A stretch of 64,000 bases of DNA from Chrysopilus asiliformis (lineage: Eukaryota; Arthropoda; Insecta; Diptera; Rhagionidae): positions 60,361,182-60,425,181 of the forward strand of contig OZ035963.1 in assembly GCA_964034945.1 (NCBI GenBank). Direction: 5' to 3'. Numbering within the stretch: position 1 is the first letter of the stretch; each line of letters begins with the position of its first letter. This document shows positions 1 through 11,145 of this stretch, one piece after another. The translations under genes and the position numbers were made by a program. The notes beneath the pieces are model-generated. The model had not been told where the DNA came from, made no database searches, and saw nothing but the letters and a program-made list of their open reading frames with translations.

Positions 1-832
1 TTAATTCTTGGATGTCTTTAAAAACAGTTAGTTTGCAAATGATTTGCAAGAATCTAATTTTTCACCTTTTAATAAAAATATCTCGATAACGGCAAAAGAT
101 ATGGGATAACTTTCGGGCTATAAATCATATTGGAATATTTATGTTTCTATGACTGTGTTTACATTGGGATTCATTTTGAGGCGGAACGTCTTTCCTCATT
201 TCTCTGTCGTGTGCACACGGTTCGCTTCATCTGGATTCACTAAACCGGTTTCATCAACAAAACTAAAGACACAGGTTTCAACGACCAGACTCTAAAACCG
301 GTTTGCGACCGATAATTTTAAGTGAATCTAACAGCCGTATTCTGGCGTTGTGATACTTAAGTCACAAGTCACAAGTCCATAGAATTTGAGGCTCTTGTGA
401 CCGAGTTGTGACTAGTGACCGTAGCTAGAATAAGGCTGTAAACTTCGTTCGCTATTTTTGGTTTTCCTCCCCACTGCGTCCCTCACCCTCACTTGGCCGG
501 AGCGAATGACGTGCCGCCTCAAAGTGAGTCCTAATGTAAACACAGTCTATCGAAACCATTTCTATTAAGTACCAAATTTCTCATGGCCACAATTTAATTA
601 CCATAAAATTCAGACAATTCAATAAAATCTGTGGCAATGAGATCCACCTATCAAATTTTCGGGATCGAAACTTGATGTTCTTATCGAAAAACTTTCCGGT
701 ACTTCCTTTTCCGGAGTTCTAGTTAAAGACAAAAGCATAGAAAATTTTGTTGTCTCCAACTTTTTTCATACATAAGACTATTAGAAAACGTGTAATTTCC
801 GAGAAAATGGCACAAAACGGATATTTAAAAAT
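1..832. repeat. Diverged dispersed repeat, family B (interrupted)
   Basis: The stretch carries phrases such as ATCTCGATAACGG and AAAGATAT that recur at 9040-9540, 37075-38285 and 55195-55720, where they form monomers of roughly 170-180 bp built round AACGGTTCTCGAGATATTT. Here it is split by the inverted-repeat element at 151-547. No coding capacity is visible. Boundaries are approximate. Confidence 0.5.
151..547. mobile_element. Inverted-repeat MITE with GACTGTGTTTACATT ends
   Basis: The left end GACTGTGTTTACATTGGGAT and the right end, read in reverse complement (GACTGTGTTTACATTAGGAC), form an imperfect terminal inverted repeat of about 37 bp that continues through GAGGCGG. The total is 397 bp. 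The flanks read TCTAT before and TATCG after, compatible with a short TAT or CTAT duplication. Inside are two ACCGGTTT motifs and repeated GTCACAAGT. There is no transposase frame. The superfamily is undetermined. Confidence 0.75.
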
Positions 833-978
833 GGCTGTCCATAAAATACACCACATGTTTACATCACAATCACAATCATATAAAAAACAGCTGAAAAGCG
901 TAACGATTAGGATAGAGGGGAGAGCGAGGGGGAGTCAGAAAAGCTTAGAGCTAGCGTGCCGTATTTTATGGATAGTCC
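833..978. mobile_element. MITE family M (TGTCCATAAAATACGTCAC ends), copy 1
   Basis: It opens GGCTGTCCATAAAATACACC and closes CCGTATTTTATGGATAGTCC, an inverted pair, with a purine-rich (GGGGAGAGCGAGGGGG) centre. The same ends recur at 3.9, 14.9, 23.3, 27.6, 29.3, 31.1, 40.6-40.9, 41.0 and 57.2 kb. This copy is diverged (ACACCAC instead of ACGTCAC) and non-coding. Confidence 0.7.
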
Positions 979-2804
979 TTAAAGTTTTTTTGCGGCGATA
1001 ATTTTCATATCGCTTTTGTGATTACCCACCATATTTAGTGGCGGTTAGCCTCCCTTTTTTTTACGGCCCTTTCCCCCTTCCCCCCTTCCCTACCTCCCAT
1101 CCCCCTCGGAATTTTTTGTGGAGAGCCCTAGACTCTCAAATGATTAGACTTTTAAATCCCTTAAATTTAAGAATTTTTATATTACTAAATATTTTACTTA
1201 TTTATGCACCTAAAAAGCCTGACACAACCCAAAATATACAGAAGTTACCTCAGTCTTATCAAAACAATACGGAGAAAAAAAATCCTGAAAAAAATTAGGG
1301 AAATTCAAGAAATTCTCAAGGGTTCGGTTTCATGTTAAATTTCGCTGCCCAACATCGTATCATATTTATATTTTGTTCAGGGAAAATCGTTCCCGGAAGA
1401 AAACAGAAAAAAAGACGAAAAACATTTTTTCTCTTATTATACCGCTATTAAAATAATGTTAGAGAAAGAACATAGAATAAGAAAAAATCAAAATCATAAA
1501 TGGAAATTAACTATGGAATGGAATATTCATTTTATCTTGAAAATAAAGTTACTATTTTATTACTTATTAGGGTTTTGAATTTGTTTTTCATACTCTTAGT
1601 TTTTTTTCTTTGGTTCGGTTTCTGATTTCCCTAATCCCAAATAAATTTATGAATATTATTATTGTTTATTCTTTGGCACAACACGAATTCGAATGTAAAG
1701 ACGGGAATTTAGAACATTGTTATTAGCATAATGTAGAAGTGCTTCTAAGAATGGTTTTTTTTTTCTTATTCAAATTATGTTCAAAGTTGAGACATGGAAA
1801 TAGTGAAAATCACAACATTTTCTTTCCTTTCACTCATTTTTTTCTTTTTTTTTTTTGAAATTCTCTGTTAGGCCAAATGTCACAATATTCGGTGTAAACA
1901 CGAGTCAAAAATATTAAATATAAATCCGAACAGTACCTCAAAAATTGCTTTCAAGGATTTTAAAACATTTCACTGCCTGATGTTGTTACGTTTAATGAAA
2001 CAAAACTTTTCCCACAAAATTTCAACTTATTCGCCGGTATTCGTTTATATGCCGCACTGCCCTCTCCGTTTGTGTGTGTATGTACAAGGATCAAAATTTA
2101 ATAAAGGCACGCGAAATAAAAGTCACGAGGATTTTCATGTTTATTTTTTTTATTCTAAGCTATTTCCTGCCCGGTTCTTCGCTGGCTTAAGTAATTACAA
2201 AAAAATATACTATGAGTTTTCCTTCATTTCGCGGCAAAAACATTTCGATTTTATGCTAAATGGATAGCGTTTGTAACGCAGTAGTCACAGAACGAAAGTC
2301 GGAAGAAAGGTGCCCTAAATGAGCCAAAAGTGCTCAAAAGTGTAATAAAATGGAATGACTTTTAAGTTGGTAAAATTTGTTTACGTTTATTTTTAAAGTT
2401 TGACTATTCTCTAGCGAGTGTCGTCGTAGTCCTCGTCATATCGTATACACGTTTCCGCAACAATTAGAATTCATACAGACATTATATGTATTTTTTTTTT
2501 TGTAAATTTTTCTTTTATTACCCCATTAAAATCGCGCAGTATCGCTTTTTCATACGCAAACAAACACCTCTTAAAAAAATGAAAGAAAAGGAAATTTAAC
2601 AATTTTTTTTATTAAAAAAAATTCTAATTTCGTGTGTGGTGGCAATCTATCCTAAAAACTGAACACGACTCATGTTACTTTTTGTTCTGGGTAATTACTT
2701 TAATTTCCTTTTTCCATTATTAACATTGTGTGGATTTTTTTTTAAATATTTTGGTTAAGCTTTTGTTTGGCGTGTTTATTGGAGTTAATGACTTGTTTTA
2801 CAAC
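979..2804. other. AT-rich non-coding stretch, nothing recognised
   Basis: The sequence is dominated by poly-T and poly-A runs and short mixed AT tracts. The open frames here (for example 1038-1298 and 1980-2267, plus) have no recognisable motif, no plausible splice context and biased low-complexity composition. I see no repeat with clear ends. Confidence 0.6.
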
Positions 2805-2830
2805 ACAGTGGAACCTCGGTTTATAAATTT
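2805..2830 (+). mobile_element. Possible pogo/Tigger-like terminal fragment
   Basis: The sequence ACAGTGGAACCTCGGTTTAT resembles the terminal inverted repeats of pogo-type Tc1/mariner elements (CAGTGGAACCTCG...). No matching opposite end was found nearby, so this may be a solo, decayed end. The call rests on motif resemblance alone. Confidence 0.3.
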
Positions 2831-3437
2831 AATCTGAATTCAAAGGGTGGTCACTATACCGTAAGAAGTAGAAGCATGATATTGCAATACACGGTGAAAG
2901 GGGAAAGGGGAAAGGGGAGGTGGTGCGGAAGACCCTGCAATGTGCGGGAAAAAAGGGGTTTCCGAAAGCATCCTTAAAAAGTGTTTTCAAGTTTTAGGTC
3001 GTAAAAAATGTCCTTAAATTTTGGATACTCAAAAAAAAAATGAAACAAAAATTTTCATTTTTTGGCTCGTTTTTTGTAGGTACGCTACTGACTGTACATA
3101 AACCAAAATCAATTTTCAAACATTGAACTTTTTAAAACCTTTAAAATAATTTGTCAGATAAAACTAACTAAGTATGAAAATAATGTAAATGTAGAAAATG
3201 GAAAGATAGGAGAAGAAGGTTTTGTTTTTATTCAGAAGGACCTCCCTTTTGCACAAAATTATTACTGAACGGTCTTGGGTAGTGCTTCTCTTTCAATTTG
3301 ACATCACTCAACTGTGAGTAAGACTCAGTGGGTTTCAGTTCCACTTTTCATTGCCGCATATATGGTCGAAGACAGCAGCTTTGTTCATAAACCAAAAAAA
3401 AATGCATGCCCTCACAAACTGAGTCATATTTTGTTAC
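2831..3437. other. Non-coding; short GAAAGGGG iteration
   Basis: The motif GAAAGGGG occurs three times in tandem near 2894-2917 in a purine-rich patch. Otherwise the stretch is AT-rich with nothing recognisable. Confidence 0.5.
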
Positions 3438-3920
3438 TAGCTTGCATACCCGTCGTTGCCGGGTTAAGTTTTTTGAATTTTTATTTTTTGATGGTCTATG
3501 TTGGAGCTAAACTTCAAGCCAATCGGCTCGGTAGTTTCCCCGCGAAAGGGTAACATAGCGCAAAAACTAAGTTTTGAGATGACTTTACCCTCTCCCCTTA
3601 CTCCCCCATCTCTCGGGCTACTTTTTAATGGGTCTATGTTGGGGCTGGACCCCCGACGAACATCTATGCTAAATTTCAGGCCAATCGATTCAGTAGTTTC
3701 CCCGCGAAAGAGTAACATAGCGCAAAAACTAAGTTTCGAAATCACTTTACCCCCTCCCCTTACTCCCCCCATCCCACGGGTTACTTTTCCGTATGCCTAT
3801 GTTGGAACCAGAACTACCACAGACACTCATGCCAAATTTCAAGTCAATCGGTTCAGCCGTTTTTGCGTGAAAGAGGGACAGACAGACAGACACCAACTCT
3901 TTTTTTTATATTAGTATGAT
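3438..3920 (+). repeat. Non-LTR (RTE-like) 3' tail repeat
   Basis: It starts ACTAGCTTGCATACCCGTCG and contains about two and a half monomers of roughly 175-190 bp. Each has a 'CTATGTTGGxxC' phrase, 'AAATTTCAxGxCAATCGxTTC', 'AGTTTCCCCGCGAAAG' and a CCCCTCCCCTTACTCCCC run. It ends in a GACAGACAGACAGAC run and TATTAGTATGATT. That layout is the familiar 3' region of insect RTE-like retrotransposons or derived SINE-like tails. A reverse-strand relative lies at 25340-25610. The forward and reverse open frames here are by-products of the monomer structure. Confidence 0.65.
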
Positions 3921-3927
3921 TAAAAAT

Positions 3928-4041
3928 GTTCATAAAATACGTCACATTGTGTGGAGAGGGGGGAAGTGGGGTATCCATAAAAAGCTTGACGAAGGAGGTG
4001 GAGAGGGTTCGAAAGACCCTAACGTATTTTATGGACAGCCC
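3928..4041. mobile_element. MITE family M, copy 2
   Basis: The left end TTCATAAAATACGTCAC and right end AACGTATTTTATGGACAGCC are inverted relatives, with a GGAGAGGGGGGAAGTGGGG core. It sits immediately 3' of the RTE-like tail. Confidence 0.75.
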
Positions 4042-5149
4042 TATATAACTCCAAAGCGCTGTTTTTAAATAGGTTCAAAAACCAATTTTTTTTTACGTAA
4101 AACGAGGTATCTTTTGTACTTAATCTATGTTTAGAAACTGGTGCGTACCTGAATTTGCCGATTTTTACACAATTTTATTAAAAAATTTACATAAAATTGC
4201 CAATTAAAACAAGCAGTTGTTTATAACTACAGTAGAAATCCTCGATATCTAGAAATCCTCGATATCTAGAAATCCTCGTATAACTATACTCTTTTCTTTA
4301 CTATTAGCACCATTAATTTCAATCTGCCATTTATATCGGCGAACCCGGTGCCGTGCCGCCTCACTGCAAGACAGGTAAAGCTTATGGCCTGCTGCCGATT
4401 TGGCTACTTATTTGCGAGTGCAGACGCCTTATCTCCCTTGCAACCACGTCAGCGGGCTGCCCTCACCCAGCAACGAGTTGCCAGGCTGGTAGTATTTTGA
4501 AATTAATATCTGGGGGAATTTTATTCGTTATACTCGATAACTCAACGCTTCGTCTATCCCCGTCAAATTCAACTTATTGCAGTTTTGCTGTAATTTCTGA
4601 ACAAAAAAATTATTAAAATTTTGTTTTCAAATCTCCTAGAAAAAATTTAAAAAAAAATCTACACAAGAAATGTAAAATCTTTTGAGCTAAGAACGGAATC
4701 CATGCGATGTAGGCAAGGCACCACATATAAAAAAGCAGGATGAAATTGTTTGCTTCGAAAAAGAATATGAATGGAAATTCTTAAAGTTCTTTTCTCTCGA
4801 AAAAAATAAGAAAGAATCTGAGATGTTATGCCGTCGAATTGGTGTTTTTGTCATGATTTACGACACACATTTAAATGAATTTCCGGGTGGGCTATAAGAA
4901 GGCTACATTTTTTTCCCTTCCTTTCGTTACTTTCTCGCTGTTTATTAGGAAATGAAAAGCTTTTCATTCGATTGTATATACGACGAGTTTATTCCTTTTG
5001 TTTTCTCTGTAATGTTTTAACATTTATTTGTGATGTTTTTGTATAGTTTTACGACATTTGTTGTGATTTTATGCATTATAATCAGATAAATTCATCTTCT
5101 CAGTTTTCTTAGCTTTTTTTCTTAATTTAATGTGTTAAAGTACGCCAAT
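4042..5149. other. Non-coding; pogo-like end and 17 bp tandem motif
   Basis: Near 4229 the sequence CAGTAGAAATCCTCGATATC, followed by two further copies of TAGAAATCCTCG, resembles a pogo-like terminal repeat with local tandem duplication. A distant TACTCGATAACTCAACG near 4530 may belong to the other end. The plus frame at 4353-4616 lies inside this and shows no domain. The remainder is AT-rich with no signal. Confidence 0.4.
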
Positions 5150-5176
5150 GAGATTTTATTAAAGAGAAAGCAAAGG
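5150..5176 (+). repeat. 27 bp donor copy of the loop of the 5.6 kb foldback
   Basis: The 27 bases running from GAGATTTTATTAAAGAG to AGCAAAGG recur exactly at 5740-5766, at the tip of the hairpin described next. This copy is embedded in unremarkable AT-rich sequence and looks like the source. Confidence 0.8.
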
Positions 5177-5624
5177 AATAAAAACAACATCAAGCAATGA
5201 AAGAACTTCATAATAAATGCATGTTTTTTTTGCTTCACGGAAAATCCGTAATTGACGATAATGCTATCAAATCGAGCTGTATAAATCTTCTGCTGCTAAG
5301 ACGGTATAGATTGTCGTTGTGGTCATGAGGGAAAAATATTTCAAAGAAATCGATTTCATTTATTCCTATGAATTATTTATTGATTAGTCTATGGGCAATC
5401 CAATAAGAAGAAAGTGCGATTTCGTATATAACTGTATGGATTTTTTTTTTCTTCCCAATATCCCTAATTATACACTTTTACTATATACTATGAGAAAGAA
5501 AAAAGATGTTTTTTATACTTCATACATTGTTAACTAGCTCCAAATTGAAATGTTTTTCCGCATTTTATTTGGGAAATTAAATTAGCCATAAGTTAGAAAT
5601 AGAAAAAAATCAAAGAATTTTCTT

Positions 5625-5874
5625 AGATCCAATTAATTAAGATTCAAAGGATGAATTAGTGTCCTGTGAATCGATTCGCGTTCTATGAAAAAAAAACGGA
5701 AATGAAAAAGAGTTTGACAAAACTTTTAACAACCTACTAGAGATTTTATTAAAGAGAAAGCAAAGGTAGGTAAAGTTTTGTGAAACTCTTTTTTATTTTA
5801 TTTATTTTTTTCATAGAACGCGAATCGATCCAGAGGACACTAATTCATCCTTTGAATCTTAATAAATTTGATCT
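5625..5874. repeat. Long foldback (hairpin) element
   Basis: The left arm (about 5625-5737) and right arm (about 5767-5874) are imperfect inverted copies. Shared phrases include TTAAGATTCAAAGGATGAAT, AATCGATTCGCGTTCTATGA and AAAGAGTTT(G/C)ACAAAACTTT. The arms are separated by the 27 bp segment also found at 5150-5176. There is no coding capacity. A transcript would fold into a roughly 110 bp stem. Confidence 0.8.
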
Positions 5875-5887
5875 GAAAAATTTGAAA

Positions 5888-6060
5888 TTCAAGAACACTC
5901 ACCGGAATAAAAACTCGCCGAAAACCAAACTCACGGAATGGAAAACTCACACAAAATAAACTCACCGGTTGTTAAAAAACCAAACTTACCGAAATAAAAC
6001 TCATCAATAACCAAACTCATCGAATGGAAAACTCACCTAAAGAAAACTCACTAAAATGAG
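5888..6060 (+). repeat. Degenerate tandem repeat, CCAAACTCACCGAATGG theme
   Basis: Two diverged units of roughly 80 bp can be read, each with the order AACTCACCGGAATAAAACTC, CCAAACTCACGGAATGG, AAAACTCACNNAAANNAAACTCAC. The sub-unit is close to 14-20 bp. It follows the foldback directly. Confidence 0.6.
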
Positions 6061-6570
6061 CAAAACAAAAATTGAAGCCCCCATAGATCTAAAATACGAC
6101 GTAGGGAGAAAAGTTGCAAAAATTTCGGCAAAAAAAAACTATTTTCCTAGTCAGGTATTTGTCAGATTTTTTTTTGGCGGAACTTTTTGTGACATCGGTT
6201 GCTCTTAACCCGATTTAGAGCCCGAATCTTTTTTGTCAGCCTCATTTTTAAAAGGGAAAATCTCAGAATGATCAACAAAGAGCATAGACTAACCGCTCGC
6301 AGAAAAACTAATGAATGAACTTCACGCTTTTTACGCTCTATAGGTGACCCGGAATGGTCGAGACAGTCCTGGATTTTGGCATGTTGTCCCGTCGTCCCGG
6401 AAACTCAGCTTTTGTCCCGGATTTATGCAATTTAGTTATGTAATTTCTTAATCCTTAAAAATATTGACATCAAGATCCAAAAATGTTGACCTGCGGCGCA
6501 GTTTTTTTTGGAAATTACTGCCCCTAACACATTTTTGTTGTATATTGAAAACATAAAACACCCATAAGCA
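6061..6570. other. Non-coding; contains one GCGCCGCAGG-type core
   Basis: AT-rich. Around 6490 lies CCTGCGGCGCAGTTTTTTTT, the reverse complement of a short core (GCGCCGCAGG followed by A/T-rich sequence) also seen near 10300, 53850 and 62030. The minus frame 6448-6657 is not convincing. Confidence 0.4.
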
Positions 6571-7246
6571 AGATGTCCCAGTGGCCATCAGCTGCTGCAG
6601 CTGACTGATCCCGATATCAGTTGCACATGTAATCCAATGGCGCATGGCACACTGCAAAAAATGTGCAGCTGCGTTTCTGCGACACGTAGCTGACTCTTTT
6701 GAACTGACCTAAATGTAGCTTATATCAGGAACTTGTCGGGTAGTTTCTAATGTCATTTTTGTTAGATTAAATAAAATAAAATGATAATTTTCAATATTTT
6801 TTCGTCTGGAGGTAATAATTGTCATCAGTGGCACAATCTATAAAGGTAGCATGACCACTCTCTAGGTTATAGGCTCTCTACTTCATATAATATTGACTTT
6901 AAAATAATCACTAGTTGGGGACATCATACAATTTTGACAAGTCTGTTTAACTAATAAACTTTTGAACAAGTGAAAATAAATGCGATGTCCATCGAATAGG
7001 AGAAATTGAACGCAGCAATCGCACAAGCTGTAGGAAAAGGTAGATGCTTATACGATTGCACAGATTCCGTTTTTTTGGCAGAGAAATAAGGAGAAGTTCT
7101 TCCTCCGAGTCCGGCATTTTGACGTTTCAGGTCAGCTGATCCCAGTTCAGTGTGTCATGTCAACTGATCGAATTAGTTCATGCAGCTGCGCGACCTGATG
7201 TCGGGATCAGGCAGCTGCAGGAGCTGATGCGCGTAGTGGGACATCT
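6571..7246. mobile_element. Inverted-repeat element with AGATGTCCCA ends, rich in CAGCTG
   Basis: The left end AGATGTCCCAGTGGCCATCA matches the reverse complement of the right end (AGATGTCCCACTACGCGCAT). The match continues through CATCAGCT, CTGCAGCTG and CTGATCCCGA, giving imperfect arms of about 50-60 bp over a 676 bp element. CAGCTG occurs many times in the arms. No clear target duplication and no transposase frame. Confidence 0.65.
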
Positions 7247-9029
7247 CCCTAACACTTTTTATATAGTCACAATCAAAAATTGAAACGCCCGGTCAAAATT
7301 TTATAATAGAGTATGCCTGACCCGAGTGTACCACTTTCAGGACACACAACTAGTATAATGGCAGCTGCGTTTTAAACTAGCATCAAACTAAGTAGTTGGA
7401 ACCTTGCAACTTTTATCCTAGTTGCCAGCTAGTGTCAGCGAACAACTAGCCTAATGCCAACTGGGCATTAGAAAAATTAAAAAAAATGAATTTAAAAAAT
7501 GTCCATTTGGGAAAATTTTATTATTGCTTTTTTTTTTCTTTGCTATATAATTAACTGTAATTGTTTCTCTTCAGTATAGTTAAGTTTTTATCAAACCATG
7601 AGTGGGCGGTAATAATTTTTTGTACTCATAAATCAAAATACTGAAAGGAAAAATTCGACAACCTAAAATTATTTTTAGTTGAAATACCAGAGAAAATTTA
7701 CCAAGAAAAAAAAAGATTCATGATTTTTCTTACCCACTGTTTAATTATTTATTTTCTTCAATTAAAAAACTCAGTTATTGATGACATCCTATAATACACC
7801 GGAAATAAATTTATCACGAATCAGTAATTTTCCCAAGCTGGAAAGGTGAAAATCTAGTATTAAACAAGGAAATCGGGCCAGTAATGATTAAATCAATAGA
7901 CCCGATTATGGTATTGGTCATTAATAGCAATTAGAGCCCTTAATAATTTATCCTGGTTAAATTTTCCCACTGGAATTTCACTGAAATATCGTTAATTATA
8001 TTGTGCGGGTGTCATTTCCCAGAGACTATTACGGGTTATTATAGCAGTTTGCATAGTTTTACCCAAAAAAAACTAATATTTTTTCTGTATTATAGTTTAT
8101 AGTACGAAAATATTGTAATTTATCATTCGATATTTCTTCCATTCCAATGGTAAAATGTAATTTGCACACCCCCATCAATTAATTTCTATATCACTGTGGT
8201 TTAAATTTCTTTCGCATTGGATTTTTTTTTCACTTCGATCCAAATTAATATTTTATTTGTCAGAAAAATATCAATTTCGTTTGCATTTTAAAACATTCCA
8301 TCAAAATTCATACGTTAAAGGGAAATTAAATTTTTTTTTATCGATGTTTGTTTAAGTGGTGCCGAGAATTTTAATTTTCTGCATCAAGAGTTTGGATTTA
8401 ATTACTTGTTCAATACTTTTTTTTTCGTACAAATTGCTTTTTGCGGAAATTAAAATTTTTAACCGACACCCAGCAGGGTTGTCTATAAAAAGGCTTTCAG
8501 TAAATTATGAACTCGAAAATTTTTTAATCATGTATTCTTGAAGTGACTCCGAGGTCTAGATCAGGGATGTTCTGCGGTGACGTCAGCGAAAAGTGCCAAC
8601 AAAAGCCGTTCGCGCTGTACATATCAGTCAAACGCACAGTTAATAGTATATGTAGTTGTATTGACTCTGAATTTTTTTGAATGGAACATGACAGGAAATC
8701 AATATATTTGAATGGAAATCAATATGAAAAGGGAACCAAAATTATACAATATCAAAATTTGGGAATTTCAAATTAAAAATTTCATTTTCTTGTTATGTTA
8801 ATTCAAAAGTTTACGTGAACAAACGAAAAAAAAACAGCGACAGAAAAATAATTAAAGACAGAAAAATTATACATACCTCTAGAAAATAAAACAACACTTC
8901 AAATATCAAATATTAATAAAAAATATCAGTTGTGGTCAACACAAAACTTTCTTCTACAAAATCTACGGCCCTGCGCAATTTACGCTAGAGCCCTGTCGCG
9001 TTGTCAACCTAAGACGACCTCCCAATAAA
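7247..9029. other. AT-rich non-coding stretch
   Basis: No gene, RNA gene or bounded repeat is recognised. Near 8555 the phrase CTAGATCAGGGATGTTC followed by GTGACGTCAGCGAAAA resembles 11210-11250 (CTAGATCTGGGATGCGCC, ATGACGTAAGCAAAAA), so a small diverged repeat may be present. Confidence 0.5.
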
Positions 9030-10130
9030 TTGTTGGTTCATCCAAAAATATCAAAAACGTACAAAATTTGAGATAACTTGAGAACGGTAAAAGATATCAA
9101 TTTACGGTAAATGGCAAAAATGTAGAAAATGTTAACATCTTTAATTATTCTTTTAACTGATTTGTCGAAAAACCGTTAGTTTGCCAATTATTCGCAAAAA
9201 TATGATTTTTTACATATTAATGAAAATATCTCAATAACGGTAAAAGATAACAGATAACGGTAAAAGACAAAATTGTGCAGAATGCCATTCTCATTAATTC
9301 ACTTCATACATTCAGTCAGCAAAAACCCGTTAGTTTTCGAGATAATCGCAAAAAACTGTTTTTTTTGGAAATAACGGTTTATCTCGATAACAGGTTGAGA
9401 TATCGAGTTATAGCTAAAGACAAAAGTGTGGGAAATTTTATTTTCTCCAAGTTTTGTCATACTTAAGGCCACTAAAAAACGCGTAGTTTGGGAGTAAATC
9501 GAGAAAAACGAAATTGCGATTTTTGAAAAACCGCCATTTTGGATACTTCCGGTTAACGGATTTCCACCAAAAGTTGATAGGATCGTCCCATTTTAGGACC
9601 CAACATGCCTATAAAATTTCATGGCGCTAGCTCTATTAGTTTTTGAGAAATCTTGTACACAGACTGACAGACAGACTGACAGACAGACTGACAGACAGAC
9701 TGACAGACAGACTGACAGACAGACAGACTGACAGACAGACTGACAGACAGACTGACAGACAGACTGACAGACAGACTGACAGACTGACAGACAGACTGAC
9801 AGACAGACTGACAGACAGACTGACAGACAGACTGACAGACAGACTGACAGACTGACAGACTGACAGACAGACTGACAGACAGACTGACAGACAGACTGAC
9901 AGACAGACTGACAGACAGACAGACAGACAGACAGACTGACAGACAGACTGACAGACAGACTGACAGACAGACTGACAGACAGACTGACAGACAGACTGAC
10001 AGACAGAAAGACATTTTTTAAATATGACTCCAATCGACTCAGGAGTGATCGGGAAATGTTTTTTAGGCAAAATTAAGAGGTCGAAATTTTTCATGAATAC
10101 AATACTTTATTATACTCCGTAGAAGAAAGT
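9030..10130 (-). repeat. Family B repeat carrying an expanded 12-mer array
   Basis: Read on the minus strand this is a relative of 37075 onward and 55195 onward. The right edge TCATGAATACAATACTTTAT is the reverse complement of the TATTGTGTTCATGACGG edge of those copies, and CCAAAAGTTGATAGGA corresponds to their TATCAACTTTTGGAAAAG. The leftward part consists of the AACGG/ATATCTC monomers. The tandem array at 9658-10007 sits where other tails have only a few GACA units. Confidence 0.6.
9658..10007. repeat. 12 bp tandem array, (GACAGACAGACT)n
   Basis: There are roughly 28 units of GACAGACAGACT over about 350 bp. At a few places an 8 bp (GACAGACT) or longer pure GACA unit interrupts the register. 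Because the period is a multiple of three and lacks stops, all minus frames and one plus frame stay open (Ser-Val-Cys-Leu/Gln and Thr-Asp-Arg-Leu repeats). These are not genes. Confidence 0.95.
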
Positions 10131-10569
10131 AAAAATTAATGGTAAAATTTTGGTAAAAAAATTTTAAAACAGAATTCGGCGCAATGATTTAAATCAAAGC
10201 CTAAACAGTCACAAGCGAAAACAGTCGTATTTTTCCGGGCTTTTCACATTTTCTCAATTGATTGTGCAACTAAAATTACGAAAACGCCAATAGAAAGAAG
10301 TGCGCCGAAGGCGAATTTTTTTAAGACATATGCATCCTAGGAAAAATAGGATGGCAAAATGTGCCGCAGGTAAAAAAAAAGTTTTACAGGAACCCCTAGC
10401 CGAGTATGTTTGGTATATACCCAAATAGCCACAAATGGTTACATACCGGTTACGGGATAATCGCGTTTGTTGCAATATATTTGGAGTTACAAAATGTTTA
10501 CTGCGACGGCACAGCAACGTTGCTGTAACACTTCAGCAACCGTTTTTGCAAAGTTTTTTTGGAATTTTG
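10131..10569. other. Non-coding with GCGCCGAAGGCG / GTGCCGCAGG cores
   Basis: Near 10303-10375, GCGCCGAAGGCGAATTTTTT and GTGCCGCAGGTAAAAAAAAA occur 65 bp apart, members of a dispersed core also at 53.85 and 62.03 kb. Near 10503-10550, GCAACGTTGCTG and GCAACCGTTTTTGC resemble (in reverse) the GCAACGATTTTGCAACG iteration at 25.7 kb. The minus frame here follows those repeats. Confidence 0.4.
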
Positions 10570-10620
10570 AAAATTCCTTACTTTTTCCTGTAGGTTTTCC
10601 ATAGCTTTTGAATTTCTGCA
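10570..10620 (-). repeat. 51 bp duplicated segment with exon-like borders, copy 1
   Basis: This matches 12794-12844 almost perfectly while the flanks differ. Read on the minus strand, a 34 bp core (10582-10615) is preceded by TTGCAG and followed by GTAAGG, an acceptor/donor-like frame. It is more likely a fragment of a dispersed repeat than a gene, but the coincidence of conserved edges with splice consensus is notable. Confidence 0.6.
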
Positions 10621-10704
10621 ACTGTTTTTCCAAGACTTTTGGGAACATGGCAAAAATGGTTCGTTATAAGAAACTCTTTTGTGACGAAGTATGACAAGAG
10701 GGGT

Positions 10705-10723
10705 AGGGGGGGGGGGGGGGGGG
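10705..10723. repeat. Poly-G run
   Basis: About 19 consecutive G residues follow GGGGTAGG. Mononucleotide runs of this length are prone to sequencing length error. Confidence 0.9.
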
Positions 10724-10873
10724 GTGTTGCAAATAAAGTGTGAAAACGCTGTGGGTATGGATTCCTTGTCCCAAAGTTGGCTATTGATACTTGGGGGTCG
10801 CGCTGTTTTTTCGTAAATTATAAACGAGCATAATATATAACACAAAATTCAATAATCCGGGTCCATAAGTTTA

Positions 10874-11145
10874 CACTCAGAAAAATGTCCAGGTCAACTT
10901 TTTGTCAGGTTAACTCTGACCTTACAGAGGTTTATGTAAGCCAGTTAGCGGTCAGAGTTAACCTATCTAAGGTCAACTCGTGCAGCTCCCAATGCCCTAC
11001 TTCACCTGCTGGTGGTTTAATTTCAGAATTTCTCCGACCACAGGTCAACTCAGTTTTACTTGCCCACATGCAGGCGAACGCGTGCCTGCCCGAGGCCAAT
11101 TACGCCGTATGTAGGTCGTCGAGTTAGCCTCCATTTTTCTGAGTG
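10874..11145 (+). mobile_element. 272 bp MITE, CACTCAGAAAAATG ends, copy K1
   Basis: It begins CACTCAGAAAAATG and ends CATTTTTCTGAGTG, a perfect 14 bp inverted repeat. TA flanks both sides (10872-10873 and 11146-11147). It is the same length as, and nearly identical to, 46911-47182. The two open frames here (plus 10885-11127; minus across the right half) exist in both copies only because the copies are near-identical. A 2 bp duplication and CACT start would fit CACTA/EnSpm or a related superfamily, but this is not decided. Confidence 0.85.

Noticed and set aside
3464..3914. Overlapping frames with internal protein repeats on both strands
   Set aside because: They reflect the monomers of an RTE-like 3' tail, not a gene.
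9593..10094. Cys/Ser/Val-rich repeated proteins on the minus strand
   Set aside because: Artefact of the 12 bp array: period divisible by three, no stop codons, three parallel frames open at once.
10885..11127. Open frame shared by K1, K2 and partly by K4
   Set aside because: Shared because the MITEs are homologous; K3 has a stop in the matching frame, so no sign of protein selection.
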